Source: Hyphomicrobiales bacterium
Lineage (GTDB): Bacteria; Pseudomonadota; Alphaproteobacteria; Rhizobiales; Rhizobiaceae
Reading direction: 5' to 3'
NCBI GenBank assembly: GCA_021775495.1
Contig: JAJFHT010000205.1
Span: forward strand, 1 to 64,000
DNA length: 64,000 bases
In this document: positions 27,600 through 37,693 of the stretch, piece by piece
Layout of the letters: every line of letters begins with the position of its first letter
Numbering within the stretch: the stretch's first letter is position 1
Program-made: the position numbers and the translations under genes
The notes under the pieces: generated by a model
The model's database searches: none
What the model was told of the DNA's origin: nothing
Seen by the model: the letters and a program-made list of their open reading frames with translations, nothing else

Positions 27600-28766
27600 T
27601 CAGCGGCCGATCATATGGCGCGAAATGATGACCCGCATGATTTCGTTTGTGCCTTCCAGAATCTGGTGCACACGCAGGTCGCGTACCAGTTTCTCAACGC
27701 CATAATCATGCAGATAACCGTAGCCGCCGTGCAATTGCAGCGCCTGATTGGCGACATCAAATCCAACATCGGTGACAAATCGTTTGGCCATGGCCGACCA
27801 TTTCGATGCGTCGAATGCCTTTTTGTCGAGTTTTGAAGCGGCGGCGTAAAGCAGCAGCCGAGCCGCCGACAGTTCGGTTTCCATGTCGGCCATCTTGAAC
27901 TGAAGCGCCTGAAACTGATTGATGGTTTTACCAAATGCCTTGCGTTCGGCTGTATAGGCAACGGCCTTGTCGAGCGCCGACTGGGCGCCGCCAAGGGAAC
28001 AGGCCGCGATGTTGAGCCGGCCACCGTCAAGACCGGCCATGGCAATGCGAAAGCCCTGGCCTTCATCGGACAACCGGTTTTCCACCGGCACCCGGCAGTC
28101 CTCGAAGATCACCTGGCGGGTAGCCTGTGCATGCCATCCCATCTTGATTTCATTGGCACCGAAAGACAGGCCGGGCGCGTCTTTCGGGATGACCAGGGTC
28201 GAGATTCCCTTGGGGCCATCTTCACCGGTGCGCACCATGGTGACATACACATCGCTGTCACCGGCGCCGGAAATGAACTGCTTGGTCCCGTTCAGGACAT
28301 AATGATCACCGTCGAGCACCGCCCGGGTTTTCAATGCAGCAGCGTCGGATCCGGACGATGGTTCGGTCAGACAGTAACTGGCGAGCAGTTCCATCGATGT
28401 CAGTTTCGGCAGGAAACGCCGACGCTGCTCGTCATTGCCGAACAGATCGATCATCCACGCTGCCATGTTATGAATTGAAACGAACGATGAAAACGCGGGG
28501 CAGGCCGCCGATAGCGCCTCGAATATCAATACCGCATCCAGCCTGCCGAGTGCCGACCCACCGACGTCTTCGCGAACATAAATGCCACCCATGCCCAGGG
28601 GGCCGGTTTCGCGGATTGTCTGATCCGGAAAGATCTTGTCACGATCCCATTCAAGTGCGTGTGGGGCGACCCGGTCCGTGGCAAAGCTGCGCGCCATCTC
28701 CTGAATTGCGCGCTGATCTTCGTTCAGTTCGAATTGCCCTGACGTGGCGTCTATCGCGGCGTCCAT
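27600..28766 (-). CDS. Acyl-CoA dehydrogenase, isobutyryl-CoA dehydrogenase type
   Basis: A protein of 388 residues from ATG 28766; the longer frame to 28874 runs into the divergent cobQ promoter. Typical ACAD blocks are YCLTEPSSGSDAAALKT, GHYVLNGTKQFISGAG-like sequence, RKAFGKTINQFQALQFKMADM and the C-terminal HQILEGTNEIMRVIISR. It resembles ACAD8-type enzymes that oxidise isobutyryl-CoA to methacrylyl-CoA, and the linked mmsB supports that reading. The promoter region is shared with divergent cobQ (95 nt gap). Confidence 0.88.
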   Translation of the reverse strand: MDAAIDATSGQFELNEDQRAIQEMARSFATDRVAPHALEWDRDKIFPDQTIRETGPLGMGGIYVREDVGGSALGRLDAVLIFEALSAACPAFSSFVSIHNMAAWMIDLFGNDEQRRRFLPKLTSMELLASYCLTEPSSGSDAAALKTRAVLDGDHYVLNGTKQFISGAGDSDVYVTMVRTGEDGPKGISTLVIPKDAPGLSFGANEIKMGWHAQATRQVIFEDCRVPVENRLSDEGQGFRIAMAGLDGGRLNIAACSLGGAQSALDKAVAYTAERKAFGKTINQFQALQFKMADMETELSAARLLLYAAASKLDKKAFDASKWSAMAKRFVTDVGFDVANQALQLHGGYGYLHDYGVEKLVRDLRVHQILEGTNEIMRVIISRHMIGR

Positions 28767-28861
28767 ATCGGTTTCGCGCTCCCTGCGGCTTGCATCATGC
28801 TGCAATCTATCCGATTGCTGCCGACGCGCAAACGCTGGCGCGTGGTTTGAGAGGCGAAATA

Positions 28862-30337
28862 ATGTCGCGTGCAATCATGTTGCAGGGGACCGGGTCGGAT
28901 GTCGGCAAAACCGTGCTGGTTGCCGGACTGTGCCGCATGGCGCGCAATCGAGGCCTGATCGTGCGGCCGTTCAAACCGCAGAACATGTCGAACAATGCGG
29001 CAGTTACAGAAGATGGTGGTGAAATCGGACGGGCGCAGTGGTTGCAGGCGTTTGCCAGCAGCGTCGCGCCCTCGGTTCATATGAATCCGGTGCTTTTGAA
29101 ACCGCAGACCGAGACCGGCAGCCAGATCGTGGTTCAGGGCAAGGTTGTTGGGGAAGCACGTGGGCGCGACTACCAGGCCTGGAAGCCGCGTCTGCTTGAA
29201 AATGTGCTGGAGTCCTACCGGATCGTCAGCGACGGCGCGGATATCGTCTTTGTCGAAGGCGCTGGTTCGCCGGCGGAAATCAATCTCAGGGACGGCGACA
29301 TCGCCAATATGGGTTTCGCCCGCGCTGCGGATGTCCCGGTGATCCTGGTTGGCGATATCGACCGTGGCGGGGTGATTGCCTCGATCGTCGGAACCCACAC
29401 GATTCTGCCTGCTGAAGACCTGCGGATGATTGCCGGCTACCTGATCAACAAGTTTCGAGGCGATGTTTCTCTTTTCGATTCGGGGATCGAGGCAATTGAA
29501 AGATTTACCGGCTGGCCCTGTCTCGGCGTGGTGCCGTGGCTCAACGATGCACGGCGTTTGCCTGCCGAAGACTCGGTGGCTCTCGAACGGATTGCCGGGC
29601 TTGAAACGGGAGCCGTCAAGGTTGCCGTTCCGGTTTTGGAGCGCATCGCAAATTTTGATGACCTGGATCCGCTGACTGCCGAACCCGGACTCGATATCAT
29701 CATGGTTCGTCCGGGTGAACGGCTGCCGCGGGATGCGGCGCTGGTGATCATTCCCGGTTCGAAATCGACAATCGGCGATCTTGCCGCATTTCGCCGCAAT
29801 GGGTGGGATATAGACATCGAGGCCCATCGCCGACGTGGCGGGCATGTGTTCGGCATTTGCGGCGGTTTCCAGATGCTGGGTCGCTCGGTTTGCGATCCTG
29901 ACGGATTGGAAGGCCCGGCATCCGAGGTTCCGGGGCTTGGCCTACTGGATATTGAAACGGTGATGGAGCCGGAAAAATCCGTGCGCAACGTGACCGCACA
30001 TTCATGCCTGTTCGACGTGCCAATGACAGGTTACGAGATCCATCTGGGCAGGACGACCGGTGCTGATTGCGACAGGCCCGCGGCAATCGTCGATGGCCAT
30101 CCGGACGGCGCCGTGTCCCCGGATGGCAAGGTGGTCGGCACCTACATGCATGGCGTGTTCGAAGCAGCGGAATTTAGAACGCGTTTTCTTGCCTCATTCG
30201 ATGTTTCCGGAGGCGGATTCGATCATCGTGCCGAAGTGGATTCGGCGCTTGATGCGATAGCCGACCGTCTCGAGCAGTTGATTGACTTTGATCAGCTGAT
30301 GAAAATTGCGTCATCAACCTGTCGCAATCCTGATTGA
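28862..30337 (+). CDS. cobQ: Cobyric acid synthase (glutamine-hydrolysing)
   Basis: A protein of 491 residues from ATG 28862 (GAGAGG upstream). The ATP site QGTGSDVGKTVLVAGLCR and the PFKPQNMSNNA motif are diagnostic. The C-terminal class I amidotransferase domain has its Cys in GICGGFQMLG and His in TYMHGVFE. It amidates the b, d, e and g carboxylates of adenosyl-cobyrinic acid a,c-diamide. It is separate from the other cob genes of this block because the riboswitch lies downstream of it. A longer frame to 28334 is antisense to the acyl-CoA dehydrogenase and was rejected. Confidence 0.95.
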   Translation: MSRAIMLQGTGSDVGKTVLVAGLCRMARNRGLIVRPFKPQNMSNNAAVTEDGGEIGRAQWLQAFASSVAPSVHMNPVLLKPQTETGSQIVVQGKVVGEARGRDYQAWKPRLLENVLESYRIVSDGADIVFVEGAGSPAEINLRDGDIANMGFARAADVPVILVGDIDRGGVIASIVGTHTILPAEDLRMIAGYLINKFRGDVSLFDSGIEAIERFTGWPCLGVVPWLNDARRLPAEDSVALERIAGLETGAVKVAVPVLERIANFDDLDPLTAEPGLDIIMVRPGERLPRDAALVIIPGSKSTIGDLAAFRRNGWDIDIEAHRRRGGHVFGICGGFQMLGRSVCDPDGLEGPASEVPGLGLLDIETVMEPEKSVRNVTAHSCLFDVPMTGYEIHLGRTTGADCDRPAAIVDGHPDGAVSPDGKVVGTYMHGVFEAAEFRTRFLASFDVSGGGFDHRAEVDSALDAIADRLEQLIDFDQLMKIASSTCRNPD

Positions 30338-30370
30338 CGCAGCAACCGCCGAAGCCTATCAATTGCAACT

Positions 30371-30640
30371 GGAATGGTTCCCAGCGGGCAATCGCCCAAG
30401 GGATCAAAAGGGAATGCAACGGGTGGACCCAATTCGGGCGCCCATATTGCAGCCGACCCCGCGACTGTAGATCGACGAGGCGCTTTCCGCCGCAAAGGGA
30501 ATTTTCCCGGAGCGAGCCCACTGGAACCGGGAAATCCGGAACTGGGAAGGGGGAACAGCACCGAGGCATCGGGCTTTTTGAGGCCGTGATGCGAGAGTCG
30601 AGAGCCAGGAGACCTGCCATTCGCTGTGGGCAATGTTGCC
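30371..30640 (+). ncRNA. Cobalamin riboswitch upstream of cbtB
   Basis: Conserved blocks occur in the right order: GGGATCAAAAGGGAATGC near 30400, CCCCGCGACTGTAG at 30457-30470, CCCACTGG-type block at 30517-30524 with GGGAAGGGGG after it, and the B12 box AGAGCCAGGAGACCTGCC at 30601-30618. A short hairpin (about 30650-30670) between the B12 box and the cbtB ribosome site may be the expression platform. It is expected to repress cbtB, cbtA, cobP, cobW, cobN and cobO when adenosylcobalamin is plentiful. Confidence 0.92.
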
Positions 30641-30689
30641 CGGGAAATGAAAAGGGACCGAAACCCCTTTGGCCAACACGGAGGTTGTC

Positions 30690-30869
30690 ATGGCTGCACA
30701 TACTGTTTCCACCGCGCTACCGATTTCAGGTTCGCAACGCTTGTTGACGGCAACTGCCGCGCTGCTTCTCGGGGCATTTTTTGTATGGGGTGTCGGTCTG
30801 GCCAATTCGAGTGCGCTGCATGATACCGCGCACGATACCCGCCACTCATATGGATTTCCCTGCCACTGA
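30690..30869 (+). CDS. cbtB: Cobalt transporter subunit CbtB
   Basis: A 59-residue protein from ATG 30690 with a perfect GGAGG site. One membrane segment (LLTATAALLLGAFFVWGVGLA) is followed by the His-rich C-terminal signature HDTAHDTRHSYGFPCH. CbtB with CbtA forms a predicted B12-regulated cobalt uptake system. The 6-7 bp hairpin that covers its stop codon lies just before cbtA. Confidence 0.9.
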   Translation: MAAHTVSTALPISGSQRLLTATAALLLGAFFVWGVGLANSSALHDTAHDTRHSYGFPCH

Positions 30870-30878
30870 TTTCAGTGG
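30863..30878 (+). other. Small hairpin over the cbtB stop codon
   Basis: CCACTGA and TCAGTGG form a compact palindrome spanning the cbtB stop, 18 nt before the cbtA start. No T run follows, so it is not a terminator; it may affect coupling or mRNA stability. Confidence 0.35.
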
Positions 30879-30896
30879 TCCGAAGGACATAAAATC

Positions 30897-31652
30897 ATGA
30901 TTGTCAGGACCTTGCTGGTCGCGATTGCGGCCGGGCTGGTTGCCGGTATTTTGATGACTGGCGCCCAGCATGTGAAAGTCGTTCCTCTGATCCTCCATGC
31001 CGAGCAATATGAAAATGGCGGTGCGGGTGAGCAGCAATCGCTGTTGCCGCTTTCCTCGGCACATGAAGCTGTAGCCGCGTTGTTTTCACCTGTTGTTTCC
31101 GCTCATGCGCATGGCGACAAACACGCGGACACGACCGGTGATGCCGGTGGCATCCTGTTCGGTCTCAACCGGTTTGGCGGCACACTTGTCGCCAATCTCG
31201 TCGCCGGTGCAGGATTTGGCTTGCTGCTGGTTGCAGTCAGTCTGTTGACCGGACAGACGATCACCCTTGCCAACGGCATTTACTGGGGCGCTGCCGCATG
31301 GCTTGCAGTTCAGTTTCTGCCGGCAATTGGATTGCCCCCAGAATTGCCGGGGTTTCCATATGCCGACCTGCAGGCGCGTCAGATCTGGTGGAGTGCCGCA
31401 GTGATATCTTCCGCCGCGGGGATTTATCTGCTGGCCTTGCGAACGGAACCTTGGGCGAAATTTGCGGGATTGGCCGCGCTTGCTGCGCCGCACATAATTG
31501 GTGCGCCACAGCCCGGCGATATCGAAAGCGCGGTTCCGGCATTGCTGGCCGCCGAATATTCGGTCGCGGCGCTGGCCACCACGCTGTTTTTCTGGCTGGT
31601 GCTTGGGTTGTCGCTGGGATTCCTGTCGGACAGGTATGGCAGGCCGGAATGA
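30897..31652 (+). CDS. cbtA: Cobalt transporter subunit CbtA
   Basis: A protein of 251 residues with about five to six hydrophobic segments, a first helix at once ([20 protein letters not shown]), and a periplasmic-looking His-rich stretch (SAHAHGDKH) that could bind Co or Ni. It matches CbtA in size and arrangement and follows cbtB under the cobalamin riboswitch. The stop overlaps the cobP start (ATGA). Confidence 0.88.
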   Translation: MIVRTLLVAIAAGLVAGILMTGAQHVKVVPLILHAEQYENGGAGEQQSLLPLSSAHEAVAALFSPVVSAHAHGDKHADTTGDAGGILFGLNRFGGTLVANLVAGAGFGLLLVAVSLLTGQTITLANGIYWGAAAWLAVQFLPAIGLPPELPGFPYADLQARQIWWSAAVISSAAGIYLLALRTEPWAKFAGLAALAAPHIIGAPQPGDIESAVPALLAAEYSVAALATTLFFWLVLGLSLGFLSDRYGRPE

Positions 31653-32176
31653 GCGTCGCGGCGGCCGGTGGTGTTACGCTGGTACTCGGCGGTGCGCGCT
31701 CCGGCAAATCGGCATATGCCGAGTGGCTGGTCGAGAACAGCGGGCTGAAGCCGGTCTATCTGGCGACAGGACGGGCCTTTGACGGTGAAATGGAAGAACG
31801 GATCGCTTCCCACAGGCAGCGTCGGGGTGACATCTGGCAAACAATCGAGGAACCGTTCGACCTGAGCGGCGTACTGGAAGACCTTTCGGGGAACGGACAG
31901 GCGGTGCTGGTGGACTGCCTGACGCTTTGGTTGACCAATCTGATGTTGGATCAGCGTGACATCGGCGGTGAAACCGGACGGTTCTGCCACAGCCTGAACA
32001 CATACAACGGAACCGTCGTACTGGTCTCCAACGAAGTGGGTCTGGGAATTGTTCCGGAAAACGACATGGCACGGGCGTTTCGCGATCATGCGGGCCGCTT
32101 GCATCAACACATCGCAAGCCTGGCGGAAACAGTCTGGTTTGTCGCGGCTGGATTGCCGCTGAAAATGAAAGGATAG
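31649..32176 (+). CDS. cobP: Bifunctional adenosylcobinamide kinase / adenosylcobinamide-phosphate guanylyltransferase
   Basis: A protein of 175 residues from ATG 31649, overlapping the cbtA stop by 4 nt. The P-loop GGARSGKS (14-21), the RIASHRQRR segment with the guanylylated His, [10 protein letters not shown] and [11 protein letters not shown] are CobU/CobP signatures. It activates adenosylcobinamide for nucleotide-loop assembly. Length is normal. Confidence 0.94.
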   Translation: MSVAAAGGVTLVLGGARSGKSAYAEWLVENSGLKPVYLATGRAFDGEMEERIASHRQRRGDIWQTIEEPFDLSGVLEDLSGNGQAVLVDCLTLWLTNLMLDQRDIGGETGRFCHSLNTYNGTVVLVSNEVGLGIVPENDMARAFRDHAGRLHQHIASLAETVWFVAAGLPLKMKG

Positions 32177-32180
32177 GGGC

Positions 32181-33239
32181 ATGCAGGGTCAGAAAATTCC
32201 CGCGACAGTCATTACCGGTTTCCTGGGAGCCGGAAAAACAACACTTATTCGCAACCTGCTCGAAAATGCCGGTGGCAAGCGCATTGCCCTCATCATCAAT
32301 GAGTTTGGTGATCTCGGCGTCGATGGCGGCCTGATCAAGGGCTGCGGCATCGAAAATTGTGACGAAGACGATGTCATCGAACTCAACAATGGCTGCATCT
32401 GCTGCACCGTGGCGGACGATTTCATTCCGACAATGAAAAAGCTGCTCGATCGTGACGAGGCGCCAGACCACATTGTCATAGAAACCTCCGGTCTGGCTCT
32501 GCCGCAACCGCTTGTCGCGGCCTTCAACTGGCCCGAAATCAAGACCCGAGTAACGGTCGACGGTGTCGTGACAGTGGTCGACAGCGCGGCAGTCTCGGAT
32601 GGCCGGTTTGCCGATGATGAAGAACGGGTCGCCGCCCAGCGCACAGCGGATGAGGCGCTCGACCATGAAAGCCCGCTTGAAGAATTGTTTGAGGACCAGA
32701 TCACAGCGGCCGACCTGATCGTCCTGTCAAAAGCCGATCTCGTCGGTGCTTCAGGTATGGAAGCGGTGAAAGAGAATGTTGCAAGCCGGATCAATCGGCG
32801 CCCGAAGATGGTCACATCGGACAAAGGCCGAATTCCGGCAAATGTCCTGCTCGGCCTGGAATCGGCGACGGAGGAGGACATCTCCAACCGGCGCTCGCAC
32901 CATGAGGTCGCGCACGACAACGGCGCGGATCATGACCATGATCATGACGAATTCGAGAGCTTTGTTGCCATCCGCGATGCGATCGAGGATCCGGCCGCTT
33001 TCACCTCTCACCTTCGCGGCGTCATCGAGCAGCACGATGTGCTTCGGGTGAAGGGCTTTGCCGATGTTCGCGGAAAGCCGATGCGGCTTGTGGTGCAAGC
33101 GGTCGGTGGACGCATCGATCACTATTATGACCGTCCCTGGCAGCCCGGCGAAAAGCGGGAGACCCGTCTTGTGGTGATCGGACTGCACGACATGGATGCG
33201 CCGGCGATAAGTGGCGCGATCGAAACGATATCCGTCTGA
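32181..33239 (+). CDS. cobW: CobW family GTP-binding metallochaperone
   Basis: A protein of 352 residues. G1 motif GFLGAGKTT (13-21), metal-binding C72-I-C74-C75 (NNGCICCTV), a G-domain NKxD-like element (LSKADL), and a His/Asp-rich linker (DHDHDHDEF) before the C-terminal CobW_C domain. CobW delivers Co2+ in a GTP-dependent way in the late-insertion pathway. It lies directly before cobN, the chelatase it is thought to serve. The cobN start is 10 nt after its stop. Confidence 0.94.
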   Translation: MQGQKIPATVITGFLGAGKTTLIRNLLENAGGKRIALIINEFGDLGVDGGLIKGCGIENCDEDDVIELNNGCICCTVADDFIPTMKKLLDRDEAPDHIVIETSGLALPQPLVAAFNWPEIKTRVTVDGVVTVVDSAAVSDGRFADDEERVAAQRTADEALDHESPLEELFEDQITAADLIVLSKADLVGASGMEAVKENVASRINRRPKMVTSDKGRIPANVLLGLESATEEDISNRRSHHEVAHDNGADHDHDHDEFESFVAIRDAIEDPAAFTSHLRGVIEQHDVLRVKGFADVRGKPMRLVVQAVGGRIDHYYDRPWQPGEKRETRLVVIGLHDMDAPAISGAIETISV

Positions 33240-33249
33240 CGGCGAAGCA

Positions 33250-36200
33250 ATGCATCTGCTGCTGGCACAAAAGGGAACGATAGCGGATGGTGACGAGGCC
33301 GTTGACCTCGGCCAGGACCCGGCGGATGTGCTGTTTTTGTCCTCTGCGGACACCGAAATCGCCTCTCTGGCGGCGGCCTTTGCCGCTGACCAGGAAAACC
33401 TGCCGAGCCTGAGGCTTGCAAGCTTCCTGCAACTCAAACATCCCATGTCGGTGGATGCATATGTTGAACGCACGGCGCGGCATGCGAAACTGATAGTCGT
33501 CCGCCTGCTCGGCGGTGAGAGTTACTGGCCCTACGGTGTTGAGGCATTGCACGCAACTGCGGTGGCAAACGGTATCCAGCTGGCAGTGCTGCCGGGTGAC
33601 GACAAACCGGATCCCGGGCTTGAACGGTTTCAAACGGTCTCCCTGGAGGATCGGCAGGCGCTGTGGTCATACCTGATCGAGGGAGGCGCTGCGAACGCCC
33701 TGCGGTTCTTGCAATACTGCCGCGCTTTGACGATTGGTACAGAAAAGCCGCAGGCGGCAACACCATTGCTAAAAGCCGGACTATGGTCGCAAGACAATCC
33801 GGAACCGTCGGTTGAAGACCTGCAGAAGGAGTGGATGGCCGGGGCGCCGGTGGTTGCGGTTTGTTTTTACCGCGCTCTGGTCCAGAGCGGCCAGACAATT
33901 CCGGTAGCCGCGCTGTGTGCCGCGCTGCGCGAGAATGGCCTGAACCCGCTACCGGTTTTCGTCTCGAGCCTGAAGGATCCGGTTTCCGCCGCAACGGTTG
34001 AAACCGTCTTTCAACAGGCGCGGCCGGACGTGGTTCTGAACGCTACCGGATTTGCCGTTTCCTCTCCTTCCGGCGAACGGAAACCGACGGTGCTCGAAAG
34101 CAGCGGCGCCACGGTTCTGCAGGTCATCTTTTCCGGTTCTGCCGAGTCCGTCTGGTCGAGGTCGCAACAGGGGCTGACGGCACGGGACTTGGCCATGAAT
34201 GTGGCTCTGCCCGAGGTCGATGGCCGTGTGCTTGCCCGGGCGGTGTCGTTCAAATCAGCCTCCGCGTTCGACGACGCAACGCAAACCAGCCTTGTCACCC
34301 ATCAACCGCGACCCGATCGCATGGCGTTCGTAGCGCGGCTTGCAGCCGGGTGGGCGAGGTTGCGGGGGGCGCCCCCGGACAAACGTACTGTTGCGCTTGT
34401 TCTTGCAAATTATCCAAACCGCGACGGGCGGCTTGCCAATGGGGTAGGGCTGGATACACCGGCGGGCACGGTTGAAGTTCTAAATGCCATGTCTGCGGCC
34501 GGATACGCGGTTTCCGGCGTTCCCGCCGACGGCGATGCGCTGATACGCCATCTTCAGGCTGGCCCGACCAATGCGGCCGTGACCGGTCGCGAGATTCGCG
34601 AAACGATTTCCCTGAATCAATACAAGGCGTTCCTTGAGAGTCTTCCGGCAGAGATTCAGCGGGAGGTAACGGCCCGTTGGGGCAGGCCGGAAGATGATCC
34701 GTTCTTTGTCGGGGATCTGTCGGCATTCGCGCTGCCGCTGACAAGATATGGATCTGTGCTTGTCGGAATTCAGCCGGCGCGCGGCTACAATATCGATCCC
34801 AAGGATAGCTATCATTCGCCGGACCTCGTGCCGCCGCATGGCTATTTCGCCTTTTACGCCTTCCTGCGCAAATCAGCTGAAATCGACGCTGTCGTGCATA
34901 TGGGCAAACATGGCAATCTGGAATGGCTGCCTGGCAAGGCGCTGGCGCTTTCGGAGGCCTGTTATCCGGAGGCGGTGCTGGGGCCTGTGCCGCATATCTA
35001 TCCGTTCATCGTCAATGATCCGGGCGAGGGGACCCAGGCGAAGCGACGGACGTCGGCGGTTATCATCGACCACCTGACACCACCGCTGACCCGTGCCGAG
35101 AGCCATGGCGTGATGAAGGATCTGGAAGCGCTGGTGGACGAATATTACGAAGCCGCCGGCGGCGATCCGCGCCGGCTGATGTTCCTGAAACCGCGCATCC
35201 TCGATCTGGTGCGTGATGCCGGCCTCGATCAGGATGCCGGAATTGCGGCTTCGGATGACGAAGACATCGCGCTGGAAAAGCTCGATGCCTATCTTTGCGA
35301 ATTGAAGGAACTGCAGATCCGTGACGGATTGCACATTTTCGGCCGGGCTCCGGAAGGACGTTTGCTTGACGACCTGGTGGTGGCGCTGGCGCGTGTGCCG
35401 CGCGGCCTCGGTGAAGGAGCGGACCAGAGCCTGCAGCGGGCCATCGCAATCGACCTGGAACTCGATGCTTCCGGCAATTTCGATCCGCTGGATTGTGCGA
35501 TGGGAGAACTCTGGACCGGACAGAAACCGAAGGCGTTGCAGGCAGTCTGCGACGATCCGTGGCGCAGCAACGGGGATACGGTCGAACGCCTTGAACTTCT
35601 TTCAGCCCGGCTGGTTGCCGGAGAAATCGACTGTCCGAAGAATTGGACGGCGACCTCTCAGGTGCTCGACGGCATTTCGAAGACCATACGCCCCTCCGTC
35701 GAGGACTGCGGAGCCGCGGAGATCGACGGATTGCTGACCGGTCTTGACGGACGGTTTGTGACGCCGGGGCCGTCCGGCGCGCCGACGCGCGGCCGACCGG
35801 ACGTCCTGCCGACCGGCCGCAACTTCTTTTCCATCGACAGCCGTGCGGTGCCGACCGAGGCGGCCTGGGAACTTGGCCGCAGGTCAGCCGAACTCCTGGT
35901 GGTGCGGCATTGTCAGGACCATGGCGACTGGCCGACCTCTCTTGGGTTGACTGCCTGGGGCACGTCCAACATGCGCACCGGCGGCGATGACATCGCCCAG
36001 GCGCTGGCCCTGATTGGAGCCAAACCTGTCTGGGACAATCTGTCACGACGGGTCACCGGATACGAAATCATCCCGCTGGCGCTGCTCGGGCGTCCCCGCG
36101 TGGACGTCACATTGCGCATTTCCGGATTCTTCCGTGATGCGTTTCCTGATCAGATAGCCTTGTTTGATCGCGCTGTCCGGGCGGTCGGTGCATTGGAAGA

Positions 36201-37035
36201 AGATGCCGGAGACAACCCGATTGCCATGCGCATGGCAGAAGAGCAGGCATCCCTGCTTGCATCGGGAGTGAGCCTGGAGGATGCGCGTCAGCGTGCTGGC
36301 TATCGGGTGTTCGGTTCCAAACCCGGTGCCTATGGCGCCGGCCTGCAGGCATTGATCGACGAACGCGGCTGGAGCGAGCGGTCGGACCTCGCCGAAGCAT
36401 GGCTGATCTGGGGACAATATGCATACGGCGCCGGCGCGGAGGGCGTTGCTGAACGGGAGGTGCTGGAACACCGGCTCGGTTCGGTCGAGGCGGTGGTGCA
36501 GAACCAGGACAACCGTGAACACGATCTGCTGGACAGCGATGATTATTACCAGTTCGAGGGTGGCATGACTGCCGCGGTCGAACATCTTTCCGGCAAGCGG
36601 CCGACGGTCTATCACAATGATCATTCACGGCCGGAACGACCGGTCATTCGCACGTTGGAAGAGGAAATTGGCAGAATCGTCCGGGGCCGCGTGACCAATC
36701 CGAAATGGATCGCCGGGGTCATGCGGCATGGTTACAAGGGGGCCTTCGAGATCGCTGCGACCGTCGATTATCTTTTTGCGTTTTCGGCCACGACCGGTGC
36801 CGTACGCAATCATCATTTCGAGGCCGTCTACCAGGCGTTCCTCGGTGACGAACGCGTGCGTGACTTTCTTGAACAGAACAACCCGCATGCTCTTGTCGAA
36901 ATGTCCGAGAAGCTGGATGAGGCGATTGAGCGGGGCCTGTGGCAGCCGCGCTCGAATTCGGCGCGGTTTGATCTTGCGCGGTTCGCCGGGCACAATTTTG
37001 AAAACAAGCTTCCGGAGGAGCAGGCAAATGGCTGA
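33250..37035 (+). CDS. cobN: Cobaltochelatase, CobN subunit
   Basis: A protein of 1261 residues from ATG 33250; an upstream extension overlaps cobW. Hallmarks include PARGYNIDPKDSYHSPDLVPP-type sequence, DAVVHMGKHGNLEWLPGK, GLHIFGRAPEGRLLDDLV, and RVFGSKPGAYGAGLQALID. It is the large porphyrin-binding subunit that inserts cobalt into hydrogenobyrinic acid a,c-diamide together with CobS and CobT. The CobS and CobT genes are not in the window; in alphaproteobacteria they are commonly elsewhere. It overlaps cobO by 8 nt. Confidence 0.96.
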   Translation: MHLLLAQKGTIADGDEAVDLGQDPADVLFLSSADTEIASLAAAFAADQENLPSLRLASFLQLKHPMSVDAYVERTARHAKLIVVRLLGGESYWPYGVEALHATAVANGIQLAVLPGDDKPDPGLERFQTVSLEDRQALWSYLIEGGAANALRFLQYCRALTIGTEKPQAATPLLKAGLWSQDNPEPSVEDLQKEWMAGAPVVAVCFYRALVQSGQTIPVAALCAALRENGLNPLPVFVSSLKDPVSAATVETVFQQARPDVVLNATGFAVSSPSGERKPTVLESSGATVLQVIFSGSAESVWSRSQQGLTARDLAMNVALPEVDGRVLARAVSFKSASAFDDATQTSLVTHQPRPDRMAFVARLAAGWARLRGAPPDKRTVALVLANYPNRDGRLANGVGLDTPAGTVEVLNAMSAAGYAVSGVPADGDALIRHLQAGPTNAAVTGREIRETISLNQYKAFLESLPAEIQREVTARWGRPEDDPFFVGDLSAFALPLTRYGSVLVGIQPARGYNIDPKDSYHSPDLVPPHGYFAFYAFLRKSAEIDAVVHMGKHGNLEWLPGKALALSEACYPEAVLGPVPHIYPFIVNDPGEGTQAKRRTSAVIIDHLTPPLTRAESHGVMKDLEALVDEYYEAAGGDPRRLMFLKPRILDLVRDAGLDQDAGIAASDDEDIALEKLDAYLCELKELQIRDGLHIFGRAPEGRLLDDLVVALARVPRGLGEGADQSLQRAIAIDLELDASGNFDPLDCAMGELWTGQKPKALQAVCDDPWRSNGDTVERLELLSARLVAGEIDCPKNWTATSQVLDGISKTIRPSVEDCGAAEIDGLLTGLDGRFVTPGPSGAPTRGRPDVLPTGRNFFSIDSRAVPTEAAWELGRRSAELLVVRHCQDHGDWPTSLGLTAWGTSNMRTGGDDIAQALALIGAKPVWDNLSRRVTGYEIIPLALLGRPRVDVTLRISGFFRDAFPDQIALFDRAVRAVGALEEDAGDNPIAMRMAEEQASLLASGVSLEDARQRAGYRVFGSKPGAYGAGLQALIDERGWSERSDLAEAWLIWGQYAYGAGAEGVAEREVLEHRLGSVEAVVQNQDNREHDLLDSDDYYQFEGGMTAAVEHLSGKRPTVYHNDHSRPERPVIRTLEEEIGRIVRGRVTNPKWIAGVMRHGYKGAFEIAATVDYLFAFSATTGAVRNHHFEAVYQAFLGDERVRDFLEQNNPHALVEMSEKLDEAIERGLWQPRSNSARFDLARFAGHNFENKLPEEQANG

Positions 37036-37666
37036 GAAATCGGAAAAACTGAAAAACATGAGTGAAGCCGAGTTGAATGCGCGACACGCCGAAAAGATGA
37101 AGAAGAAGAAGGCCGCGCGCGACAAGATTATTGCGACCAAGACCGAGGAAAAGGGCCTGATCATGGTCCACACCGGTAAGGGCAAAGGCAAGTCGACGGC
37201 CGGCTTCGGGGTGATCTTCCGAGCGCTTGGCCATGGCATGAAGGTCGGCATTGTGCAGTTCGTCAAGGGCGCCTGGCAAACCGGCGAGCGCCATGTTTTG
37301 GAAAAATTCCCCGATCTGGTGACCATCACTGCAATGGGTGAGGGGTTCACCTGGGAGACCCAGGACCGCCAGCGCGATATCGCCGCCGCCCGCACCGCCT
37401 GGGACAAGGCGGCGGCCATGATCCTCAGTGGCGATTACGACATCGTCCTGTGCGATGAACTGAACATTGTACTGCGCTACGATTACTTGCCGCTGGAGGA
37501 AATCCTCGACGTTCTGCGGCGTAAGCCGGAAATGACCCACGTCATCATCACCGGCCGCAATGCCAAGGACGAATTGATCGAACTGGCCGATCTGGTGACG
37601 GAAATGGAAATGGTCAAACATCCATTCCGCAGCGGTATCAAGGCGCAGAAGGGAATAGAGTTTTAG
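37028..37666 (+). CDS. cobO: Cob(I)yrinic acid a,c-diamide adenosyltransferase
   Basis: A protein of 212 residues from ATG 37028 (GGAGGAG site inside cobN). The N-terminus is a Lys/Glu-rich helix; the ATP site HTGKGKGKSTAGFG and QFVKGAWQTGE, then DIVLCDELNIVLRYDYL, define CobA/CobO-type adenosyltransferases. It transfers the 5'-deoxyadenosyl group to the cobalt. It is the last gene of this cobalamin transcript; base composition drops sharply after it. Confidence 0.95.
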   Translation: MAEKSEKLKNMSEAELNARHAEKMKKKKAARDKIIATKTEEKGLIMVHTGKGKGKSTAGFGVIFRALGHGMKVGIVQFVKGAWQTGERHVLEKFPDLVTITAMGEGFTWETQDRQRDIAAARTAWDKAAAMILSGDYDIVLCDELNIVLRYDYLPLEEILDVLRRKPEMTHVIITGRNAKDELIELADLVTEMEMVKHPFRSGIKAQKGIEF

Positions 37667-37693
37667 GTCTATGACCTAGGCTCAGGGCCGTGG

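Noticed and set aside
28334-28861. N-terminal extension of cobQ
   Set aside because: The extension is antisense to the acyl-CoA dehydrogenase gene, and the CobQ family begins at the ATG at 28862, which has a ribosome site.
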